From contig NZ_AP025464.1 in NCBI RefSeq assembly GCF_024347335.1, positions 1,550,001 through 1,614,000 on the forward strand: a DNA stretch of 64,000 nt, written 5' to 3'. The position numbers were made by a program, and so were the translations under genes. Shown piece by piece: positions 18,375-25,866 of this stretch. This DNA is from Vibrio celticus. GTDB lineage: Bacteria > Pseudomonadota > Gammaproteobacteria > Enterobacterales > Vibrionaceae. A model generated the notes under the pieces. It was not told where the DNA came from, did not search any database, and saw only the letters and a list, made by a program, of their open reading frames with translations. Every line of letters begins with the position of its first letter. Position 1 is the first letter of the stretch.

Positions 18375-18545
18375 CTATGCGGCTTTGAGTGCTAGCTCAG
18401 CATCAATGGCGTCGCCATCAATCTTCACATCCCAACCATAGTTTGAGTACTCATTTGCTAGTGCTTGAGCAACATCTTTTGATACCGTTACGTGTGTCCA
18501 TGAACCAATACCGTAAGGTTTATATGCGAGTTCTTGCGTTTTCAT
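18375..18545 (-). CDS. Small hypothetical protein, 56 residues
   Basis: ATG at 18545, preceded by AAAGGATGA at good spacing, reads MKTQELAYKPYGIGSWTHVT, then VSKDVAQALANEY and WDVKIDGDAIDAELALKAA to TAG at 18377-18375. The frame, ribosome site and shared terminator make it a credible gene. No family is recognised. It converges on the Cys-rich gene. Confidence 0.7.
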   Translation of the reverse strand: MKTQELAYKPYGIGSWTHVTVSKDVAQALANEYSNYGWDVKIDGDAIDAELALKAA

Positions 18546-18823
18546 AATAGAGTCATCCTTTCTCTTTGATAATTATATTATTCACTTTGGCCTATATGCT
18601 TTCTTTCGTTTCCGGCTCAACTTATTTGTTAATCGGGTCATTTCTATAATAATTTGTTAATAACTAGAGTTTGATTTATAAGGGCTCTTATCTATTTGTA
18701 TGTATTTATATCTGGTGTGAATATCATCCGTGCATTTAGTTTTTAAATGTGTGAGCGAGGTTTTCTTCGATTGCACTTGGTATGGAATATACTGAGCGGA
18801 ATTTAGAATGTTTAAGGAATGTT

Positions 18824-19312
18824 ATGTCTCAGCATCAGCTCGATCGTATCGATAAAGAGATACTAAGAATTCTGCATATGAAAGGGCGTTTACCTGTCGT
18901 TGAACTGGCAAAACAGGTCAACCTTACTACGTCACCTTGCTCTGATAGACTCAAGCGATTGGAGAAAGAGGGCTACATCACGGGCTATCATGCTGAGCTT
19001 TGTTCAGAAAAGCTGGGACTCGATGTTCAAGTCTTTATCCATATCCGTCTCGATCAGACTAGCTTTTCGATCTTTGACAAATTTGCCCAAGCGGTAGAGA
19101 TGATGCCTGAGGTGGAAGAGTGCTACTCACTGTCGGGTGACTTTGACACTATGATCAAGGTTCGAGTGAAAGACATGAAGGCGTACCAAGCGTTTATGGC
19201 AACTAAGTTGGGTACTTTGCCTGGTGTGATTCAGACACGCAGTGAAGTGGTGATTGAAGAGCATAAAAAGGGCTTCGGTGTGAACCCTGAGTTGTTGGCA
19301 ACTCTAAAATAG
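18824..19312 (+). CDS. Lrp/AsnC-family transcriptional regulator
   Basis: 162 residues from the ATG at 18824 (MSQHQLDRIDKEIL), preferred over ATG18782 because TAAGGAA precedes it and the family starts here. An N-terminal winged HTH (about 5-65; VELAKQVNLTTSPCSDRLKRL) and a RAM ligand-binding domain (about 70-150; LSGDFDTMIKVRVKD, LPGVIQTRSEVVIEE). Such proteins sense amino acids. Its target is not evident; the nearby put locus is separated by two small genes. Confidence 0.88.
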   Translation: MSQHQLDRIDKEILRILHMKGRLPVVELAKQVNLTTSPCSDRLKRLEKEGYITGYHAELCSEKLGLDVQVFIHIRLDQTSFSIFDKFAQAVEMMPEVEECYSLSGDFDTMIKVRVKDMKAYQAFMATKLGTLPGVIQTRSEVVIEEHKKGFGVNPELLATLK

Positions 19313-19349
19313 TGGCCTGATTTCGCCTTACCAAGGTGGTTTAGATATA

Positions 19350-19381
19350 AAAAATGGAAGCTAATAAGCTTCCATTTTTTG
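19350..19381. terminator. Terminator after the Lrp-type regulator
   Basis: AAAATGGAAGCT pairs with AGCTTCCATTTT over an AATA loop, followed by T. The A run on the other side also lets it serve the convergent DUF445 gene. Confidence 0.9.
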
Positions 19382-19422
19382 TTGAGCGTCAGATAAAGAG
19401 CGATCCGATAAACTTGTTCGGC

Positions 19423-20127
19423 TTACAGCGTAATTGTCGCAGAGATTAAGCCAATCACACCACCGAATACACCGCCCCAAACAACCAACCAACCAAGGTG
19501 TTTCTTGATCATGGTCTGAACCATCTCTTTAACCAGCTTAGGTGTTAGTTCATTCAAGCGCTGATCGATGATCGCCTCAATGTTCTCTTTGATTTCATCC
19601 ATCATCGCAGGCGACTCTAGCTCGTCTTTGATGGCATTTTTTACAGAGTCACTCTTGCTGATTTCAATCACAGATTCTTGCATCTTCTCAACAAATGGCG
19701 CTTTCATTGGCTCTAGTGCTTCTGTGCCACCAAACATTGCCAACATACCGCCAAACTGAGAGTTCTCGATAACATGCACCAGTGAGTCGAATGCAGGGTT
19801 AAAGTCGATCTTCTGAATCACAGGCTCTAGATTGAGCGACTTTCCTGTCATCTCGCTGCTTAGGAAGCGATCGATGTTACTTTCTGTAAAGAATTGCTCC
19901 ATCATCAGTTGCTTGATGGCTGCCTTGAACTCTTCAAAGCGTGCTGGAATAACGCCAGAACCGTATAGGCCGGGTACTTTCTCGAACAACATGTGAATCG
20001 CAAGCCAGTTGGTGATGGCACCAGAAAATGCGAATAGGCCTGCGTAAAGCAAGTATTGGTTTGCTGTCGCATAGCCGCCAGCAAGCAGTGCTAACGCAAT
20101 AACGTTAGTTAAGACACTTTTGTTCAT
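19423..20127 (-). CDS. DUF445 family membrane protein
   Basis: 234 residues. Two N-terminal TM helices (about 5-22 and 25-45; GAITNWLAIHMLFEKVPGLYGSG is the DUF445 signature) and one C-terminal TM helix (about 212-232) flank a charged helical middle. Function is unknown; the family is widespread in bacteria. Single gene with the convergent terminator downstream. Confidence 0.85.
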   Translation of the reverse strand: MNKSVLTNVIALALLAGGYATANQYLLYAGLFAFSGAITNWLAIHMLFEKVPGLYGSGVIPARFEEFKAAIKQLMMEQFFTESNIDRFLSSEMTGKSLNLEPVIQKIDFNPAFDSLVHVIENSQFGGMLAMFGGTEALEPMKAPFVEKMQESVIEISKSDSVKNAIKDELESPAMMDEIKENIEAIIDQRLNELTPKLVKEMVQTMIKKHLGWLVVWGGVFGGVIGLISATITL

Positions 20128-20244
20128 GGTTGATCTCTAGAAAGAATATTGCGCGCATTTTAAGAAAAAAACGCCAAGAAAAAAACAAAAGGATCGATGA
20201 AGTTTATTTGGCAGGTAGCAAAGAACGCTAAATAGCAGGTATAA

Positions 20245-20276
20245 AAAAGGCTAGCCTCCCCCCGAAGTCTAGCCTT
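20245..20276 (-). terminator. Terminator after the ABC exporter gene
   Basis: AAGGCTAG and CTAGCCTT (about 20251-20273) pair around a C-rich loop. On the minus strand the stem leads into a T run. It lies about 140 bases after the ABC exporter stop. Confidence 0.75.
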
Positions 20277-20413
20277 ATTCCAGAACGCGCAAGCGAGGCG
20301 TCTTTGGTGTTAATGTCATTATATAATTACAACATAACATTCTGCTATATGTAATTTACCGTTAATTAACAAATTGGTGTGAATAACATCGCACTTTTAA
20401 AGTAGCACAAAAA

Positions 20414-22264
20414 TTAAGCGTTCGTAGCTTGCTCAAGATCATCGGCAATGAAGCCACCAGTTTGGTGATTCCACAATTGAGCATAGATGCCATTTTGTGT
20501 AATCAGCTCTTGGTGCGTGCCTTCTTCTACGATATTGCCGGCATCAAGCACGATCAGGCGATCCATCGCAGCAATGGTCGACAGGCGGTGTGCAATCGCA
20601 ATAACCGTTTTGCCTTCCATTAGCTCAATCAAGCTCTCTTGAATCGCGGCTTCTACCTCAGAATCGAGTGCAGAAGTTGCTTCATCGAGAACAAGTAAGG
20701 GAGCATTTTTCAAAAGAACACGCGAGATAGCGACACGTTGACGCTGACCACCAGAAAGCTTGACGCCACGTTCACCCACTTGAGCATCGTAACCAACGTT
20801 GCCAAACGGGTCGGTTAGTGTTTCGATAAACTCATGAGCGTGCGCCTGTTTAGTCGCCGCGTATACCTCTTCGTCTGATGCCTCTGGTCGACCGTAAAGA
20901 ATGTTGTCTTTGATCGAACGGTGCAGCAGTGAAGTGTCTTGGGTCACCATACCGATGTTGCTGCGCAGAGAATCTTGAGTAACGCTCGAGATCTCTTGGT
21001 CATCAATCAGGATGCGACCACTTTCTACATCGTGGAAACGCAAAAGTAAGTTAACTAGGGTCGATTTACCTGCACCCGAACGGCCAACTAAGCCCACTTT
21101 TTCACCCGGTTTGATGTTGAGGTTTAGGTTGTTAATCACCCCCTTATTCTCACCGTAGTTAAAGCTCACGTTGTCGAAGTTGATGCCGCCTTGTGGAACG
21201 TCCAGAGGCTTCGCGTCTTTCTTGTCTTCAATAGCGATGGGCTTAGACAGAGTTTTAATGCCGTCAATCACGGTACCAAGGTTCTCAAACAGACCACCAA
21301 TTTCCCACATGATCCATTTCGACATGCCGTTAATACGCAGAGCCAAGCTGACCGCAATCGCGATTGCACCCACGGTGATCGCGTTGTCTAACCATAGGTA
21401 GATAGAGATACCTGCAATGCTGAATACCAATAGATAGTTAGCGAACTCAACGCAGATGTTGAAGCCAGTAACCAAGCGCATTTGGCGATGAACCGTATCT
21501 AAAAAGCCTTCCATGCCTTCTTCTGCGTATTCGGTTTCTCTTTTACTGTGTGAGAACAATTTCACGGTGGCGATGTTGGTATAGCTATCAACAATACGAC
21601 CTGTCATCAGTGAACGAGCATCTGCTTGTTCGGAAGAAACGTCTTTTAGCTTTGGCACGAAGTGCAGTTGGATACCGATATAAACGAATAGCCAAATCAG
21701 CATCGGAGCCATCAATCGCCAATCTGATTCAGCAAGCATGAACAGCATCGCCGTGAAGTAAACCGTTACGTAGACAAACACATCAACCATTTTGGTCACG
21801 GTTTCACGCACCGCGAGCGAGGTTTGCATCACTTTAGTCGCGACACGTCCGGCGAAGTCATCTTGATAGAAGGACAGGCTTTGCTTCAAAAGGTAGCGGT
21901 GTGCTAACCAACGAATCGACATTGGATAGTTGCCCAGCAAAGTTTGGTGAAGCAATAGCGAGTAAACACTGATCAAGATTGGCATCACAACCAACAGCAG
22001 AATACCGAGCCCCACCAATGTCGACTCGTTGTCTGCTAAGAAAGTGTCTGGGTTGCTTGTTGATAGCCAGTCGACCAATTGCCCCATGTAACCGAACAGC
22101 GCGACTTCGATGATCGCGATGGTCATGCTCATCAACCCGAGCAAGATCAAAGGTTTCTCGAAACCCCGAGTGTAATGGCGGCAGAATGCGAGTATGCCAG
22201 TAGGAGGTTGTATCGGCTCTCCCTTTGGAAAGGCTTCAGTAAAGCCTTCAAATTTCTTGTACAT
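20414..22264 (-). CDS. MsbA-like ABC exporter (permease-ATPase fusion)
   Basis: 616 residues from the ATG at 22264 (MYKKFEGF), chosen because AAAGGGA precedes it; an upstream ATG at 22306 gives 14 extra residues without ribosome site. Six TM helices (about 40-330) are followed by one nucleotide-binding domain: Walker A GRSGAGKST, Q loop TQDTSLL, signature LSGGQRQR, Walker B LLVLDEATSALD and the H-loop AHRLST. Half-transporters of this type work as homodimers and export lipids, drugs or peptides. The substrate is not predictable here. Confidence 0.9.
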   Translation of the reverse strand: MYKKFEGFTEAFPKGEPIQPPTGILAFCRHYTRGFEKPLILLGLMSMTIAIIEVALFGYMGQLVDWLSTSNPDTFLADNESTLVGLGILLLVVMPILISVYSLLLHQTLLGNYPMSIRWLAHRYLLKQSLSFYQDDFAGRVATKVMQTSLAVRETVTKMVDVFVYVTVYFTAMLFMLAESDWRLMAPMLIWLFVYIGIQLHFVPKLKDVSSEQADARSLMTGRIVDSYTNIATVKLFSHSKRETEYAEEGMEGFLDTVHRQMRLVTGFNICVEFANYLLVFSIAGISIYLWLDNAITVGAIAIAVSLALRINGMSKWIMWEIGGLFENLGTVIDGIKTLSKPIAIEDKKDAKPLDVPQGGINFDNVSFNYGENKGVINNLNLNIKPGEKVGLVGRSGAGKSTLVNLLLRFHDVESGRILIDDQEISSVTQDSLRSNIGMVTQDTSLLHRSIKDNILYGRPEASDEEVYAATKQAHAHEFIETLTDPFGNVGYDAQVGERGVKLSGGQRQRVAISRVLLKNAPLLVLDEATSALDSEVEAAIQESLIELMEGKTVIAIAHRLSTIAAMDRLIVLDAGNIVEEGTHQELITQNGIYAQLWNHQTGGFIADDLEQATNA

Positions 22265-22850
22265 AGATTTCCCTTTATAAACTAGTGCATCTATAAGCGA
22301 CTGCATCGTTGGTGCAGCTTTGTTTTTATGGTCTTGATTCGAAATTTAACTGTCTTAGTTTGAAATTATATAAGCGCCCATGGGTTCTTATCAGTATTAA
22401 GTCATTCGATGGATTTTGTTCTAGCGCCTATTTAGGCACTTGGCTTTAAAACACTAAAACTTTGTCTAAGCGATACAGGAAAGGTCCAAAGAGTGTCTTT
22501 CATGACGCTTATTTTAGATTGAATTAGACAGGAAAAGTTAAGCTTATTTCCAACGTAATTGATTGTTATGCAACGGTGATAATCCTAACGTTAAATGGAT
22601 TGAATTGTAATCAAAACTCGTGATGGGCGAGAAAATGGAATCAGAATATTTATCCATAAAGTGACTTAACGAATATGCATACAGTTGGTTCTTTCTGATG
22701 TGCTGTTATCTTGCAGTAAAAATTACCGATTAATCTAAGATCTGCAGTAATTGTTTGGGATAAATATTCAAATCAATATTCTTTTCAGTGAATCTTGTTG
22801 TAACAAGTTGTTTACAATTCTGAAGTAAATAAAAGATAGGGACGGTTGAA
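22265..22850. other. Divergent intergenic region, no gene seen
   Basis: 586 AT-rich bases between the ABC exporter and the amidinohydrolase. It must hold both promoters. A small palindrome GCCTA-TT-TAGGC lies near 22427. Two AT-rich stretches (about 22641 and 22755) weakly resemble ArgR boxes but miss at least two key bases each. No small gene with a ribosome site is seen. Confidence 0.5.
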
Positions 22851-23825
22851 ATGTTAAACCTACACAAAAAATCACTTCATATCACTAATGTTCAAAACGC
22901 CAATTGCGTTGTTATGGTGCCGCCAAAAGAGTTTAAATTTAACGAAGAAACAGCACGTGATAACGAATTTCAGCACAGAGTTAATCTGACCGAAGCTGAG
23001 GTGAAAGTAGAAACGATGGCCGAATTTAAAGCTATGGTCGCTTTGTTGCGTAAAGAAGGTGTGCAAGTTGTAGAGTTTGATTACCCAGAATTGGGCGTTG
23101 AAACTCCGGATGCTGTTTTCCCAAACAACTGGTTCAGTACCTGTAGCGATGGAAGCTTATTCACTTTCCCTATGGCGTGTGAAAACCGTCAGAATGAAGT
23201 TAAGCCAAATGCTCTTATTGAAGCGTTAGAAGCGTCGGGTCGTATTGTTAACCACAGTGAATCTCTAGAGTCTTACATCGCGCAGGGTTCTTATCTAGAG
23301 AGCACGGGCGTGATGGTTATCGACCATATCAACAAGACTATCTACGCAGCGCTTTCTCAGCGTTGTGACCGTGAAGTGTTAGAAGACTATGCGAAGCGTA
23401 TTGGTTACTCTCGCGTGGTTTCATTCCAAACAGCACTGCCGTCTGGCCAGCCGATTTACCACACCAATGTGATGATGGCGATTGGTGATAACTTCTGCGT
23501 GATCTGTGATGAAGTGATCCCAGAGTTTGAGCGCCGCTTTGTGGTGAAATCTCTTGCTAAAGACAAGCAAGTTATCTCTATCTCAATTGATCAGATGAAC
23601 CGATTCTGCGGTAATATTCTGCAACTGGAGACAGTGAATGGCGACAAGGTGATCGCGATGTCTCAATCGGCTTACGATGCGTTTTCTCCAGCTCAGTTAG
23701 CTCAGCTATCGACACATGGCAAGCTGCTACCATTTAACGTGAAAACGATCGAAGACATTGGCGGTGGTTCGGTGCGATGCATGTTGGGTGAGGTGTTCTT
23801 ACCAACACGAGTTAATCGCTTGTAA
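22851..23825 (+). CDS. ctlX: CtlX-type amidinotransferase-fold hydrolase (arginine deiminase-like)
   Basis: 324 residues of the amidinotransferase/deiminase superfamily. Visible signatures are TPDAVFPNNWFSTCSDG (substrate Asp and Asn), the YHTNVMMAIG histidine motif and the C-terminal GGGSVRCML, whose Cys310 would be the nucleophile. CtlX proteins hydrolyse citrulline or related ureido/guanidino compounds. An ATAGGGA ribosome site precedes the ATG. It is monocistronic with its own terminator. The fold is sure; the substrate is taken from family knowledge. Confidence 0.82.
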   Translation: MLNLHKKSLHITNVQNANCVVMVPPKEFKFNEETARDNEFQHRVNLTEAEVKVETMAEFKAMVALLRKEGVQVVEFDYPELGVETPDAVFPNNWFSTCSDGSLFTFPMACENRQNEVKPNALIEALEASGRIVNHSESLESYIAQGSYLESTGVMVIDHINKTIYAALSQRCDREVLEDYAKRIGYSRVVSFQTALPSGQPIYHTNVMMAIGDNFCVICDEVIPEFERRFVVKSLAKDKQVISISIDQMNRFCGNILQLETVNGDKVIAMSQSAYDAFSPAQLAQLSTHGKLLPFNVKTIEDIGGGSVRCMLGEVFLPTRVNRL

Positions 23826-23871
23826 CAAGTATAGAAAGTATAACAAGCACTCACTTCAGTAATGAATCTTT

Positions 23872-23905
23872 GAATACCACTCTTATCGCAGAGTGGTATT
23901 TTTGT
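23872..23905 (+). terminator. Terminator after the CtlX-type gene
   Basis: AATACCACTCT pairs with AGAGTGGTATT over a 6-base loop and is followed by T-rich sequence. Confidence 0.9.
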
Positions 23906-23976
23906 TTTTATCCATCACAAATAAGAGAACAAGAGTTCGATACAGGAGTCAACGCGCAAAAGCTAATGGCAATAAG

Positions 23977-24609
23977 CTATGAAGCGTCCTTAAAAGCTCT
24001 GTGTTCGATGAACTGAGCCGACAGTGTTACGACTTCTTTGGAGTAGACAAGCGCTGTGTGGTTGAGTTTGAGGGCGTAGGTATCCGTTGCTCCTCTTAGG
24101 TTGGCGTCTTCGAGTGTGACTGTGCCATCGCCCGGATTTCTTCCCAGAACAATACGTCCGACTCCGGCGTCGTAGGTGCCTGTAATCACGCCAATCGGCA
24201 CATCAATATCGTAGTCACCCAAGCCATCGCTTAAGATAATTTTGCTCGAGCCAAATATAAATCCAAGCCCATGATTCGACAGTGTTTTGGCGATGGTTGC
24301 CCCATTGTGCGGTGTGCCTGCTGTAATAATACAGGTGTCGGCAAAATTGGGCTGATAAAACTTAAAGTAGTGACGAATGAGCAAACCACCCAGTGAGTGA
24401 CCAAAGAAGTAGACCTCATCGTATTCATCAAAACGCGCATTAATAAAGCGATTGAGGCGTTTAGCGGCCGAAGGGAAACGCAGCGAGTTGTAGGCAAACT
24501 TGTGCGTTGTAAAGCCGCGTTTTTTGAAATTCCTATCCAGATATTGCATGATCAACGAAGGCATATATAGACCATGAATTAAAACTATATGTTTGTTTTT
24601 ATTGTTCAT
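23977..24609 (-). CDS. Alpha/beta hydrolase, PGAP1/lipase-like
   Basis: 210 residues from the ATG at 24609 (MNNKNKHIVLIHG), chosen because GGAGG lies 7 bases upstream; the frame opens further to 24675 but lies next to an IS. HIVLIHGLY is the oxyanion strand-turn, GHSLGGL the nucleophile elbow (Ser), and a Gly-Asp-Gly-Thr stretch and LNHTALVYS supply the likely Asp and His. No signal peptide. It resembles hydrolases annotated as lipases or PGAP1-like; substrate unknown. The IS5-family element begins 71 bases upstream and may have displaced its promoter. Confidence 0.8.
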   Translation of the reverse strand: MNNKNKHIVLIHGLYMPSLIMQYLDRNFKKRGFTTHKFAYNSLRFPSAAKRLNRFINARFDEYDEVYFFGHSLGGLLIRHYFKFYQPNFADTCIITAGTPHNGATIAKTLSNHGLGFIFGSSKIILSDGLGDYDIDVPIGVITGTYDAGVGRIVLGRNPGDGTVTLEDANLRGATDTYALKLNHTALVYSKEVVTLSAQFIEHRAFKDAS

Positions 24610-24679
24610 TTTTGTCCTCCGTTTGATGATGTCCCCAGTATATTCAGTGATGAACCGAAACTCAATTAAATGCATTGGT

Positions 24680-25733
24680 GGCTTTGTTGCGTAATTAAAT
24701 TTAGAGATAGAGCCAACCCGTTTCGCTTATTTCTTAGTCAATACGACAAGTTTCAGGCATACCTAACCCAGTAAGCTTGTTCAACGCTTTTATCATCGCG
24801 TAAGTTTCACCCACCTGGGCATTGTAATTTCTTAAGCTCAGTTGCCCTCCTAGCAACTGTTTAACTCGATACATCGCTGTTTCTGAGAGTGAACGTTTGT
24901 GGTATCCATACCGCTCTTTCCAATACTTATTTGAGCCGTATAATTTCTGGCAACCCACGGCGAGATTTCGAGGGTGACCACGCTCCCAGAAGGCAGCCCC
25001 TTCTCTTGGGGGAATAAGCGCAATAGCTCCCTTAATCTTAATAGCAGCGTGACACGCTCTCGTGTCGTAAGCGCCATCACCAGACACCTCAAGGATACTT
25101 CGGCGTTTTTGTTTCAGTAAGTTAGGGAGTACTTCTCCATCTGTAACCGTCGATAAACTTAGCTCGGCGGCAATGATCTCATGAGTGTTGGTATCGACGG
25201 CAATATGCAGCTTTCGCCAGACTCTACGCTTGCCATCCGTCCCATGTTTTTTGACTTTCCATTCACCTTCGCCATAAACCTTAAGGCCAGTAGCATCAAT
25301 GGCTAGGTGCTGTATTGCTCCTCTCGTTTTAGTCTTAAATGAAACCTCAACTTGCTTGGCTCTACGACTGATGCAGGTGTAATGCGGACAACTTAACGGT
25401 ACATGGGCTAACCTAAATATCGAGTCGATAAATCCTTGAAGCGCTCTCAATGGCATAGAAAAAACTCGTTTCACCATGAGTGCTGTCGTGATAGCTAAAT
25501 CACTGAATCGACGCGGCCTCCCGCGCTTATTCTGTTTACTTTGCGCCCACCCGCTTATTGCTTCTTCATCAATCCAAAAAGTCAGAGAACCACGGTTAAT
25601 GAGTGATCGGTTGTATTGCTTCCAGTTGGTTGTTTTGTAACGAGGCTTAGGCATAGGACTACGAGAGAGTGTGGAGGTAGCTGAGCAGATCGTAGGTTCT
25701 TGATTTAGTTCCATTGAATTACGCAACAAAGCC
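24680..25733 (-). mobile_element. IS5-family (IS903-like) insertion sequence, complete
   Basis: 1054 bp with perfect 17-bp terminal inverted repeats (GGCTTTGTTGCGTAATT at 24680-24696, its complement at 25717-25733). It holds one intact transposase gene. IS903-type elements normally make a 9-bp target duplication, but the flanks differ (TGCATTGGT on the left, TTTTTTATG on the right), which suggests a deletion or recombination next to the element. It marks the left edge of the accessory region. Confidence 0.9.
24734..25654 (-). CDS. IS5-family transposase
   Basis: 306 residues from the ATG at 25654 (MPKPRYKTTNWKQYN, the usual start in this family); an upstream ATG at 25729 overlaps the terminal repeat. 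DDE catalytic core: Asp in LAIDATGLKVYG, Asp in SGDGAYDTRACH and Glu in the YHKRSLSETAMYRVKQL motif. Nothing suggests it is broken. Confidence 0.92.
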   Translation of the reverse strand: MPKPRYKTTNWKQYNRSLINRGSLTFWIDEEAISGWAQSKQNKRGRPRRFSDLAITTALMVKRVFSMPLRALQGFIDSIFRLAHVPLSCPHYTCISRRAKQVEVSFKTKTRGAIQHLAIDATGLKVYGEGEWKVKKHGTDGKRRVWRKLHIAVDTNTHEIIAAELSLSTVTDGEVLPNLLKQKRRSILEVSGDGAYDTRACHAAIKIKGAIALIPPREGAAFWERGHPRNLAVGCQKLYGSNKYWKERYGYHKRSLSETAMYRVKQLLGGQLSLRNYNAQVGETYAMIKALNKLTGLGMPETCRID

Positions 25734-25866
25734 TTTTTTATGTTTTGAATGAAAGTCTCAAAGCTGTTTGTTCGTTAAAGTAAATGACTGATTAATGTTG
25801 AAAATGTAATGTTCTTAATTATTCTAATGGCTGATGGTTTGTATTAATTAAACGCAAGGAATTTTT

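Noticed and set aside
22630..22775. ArgR boxes before the CtlX-type gene.
   Set aside because: The best two stretches each miss at least two conserved bases and do not have the usual 3-base spacing of paired boxes.
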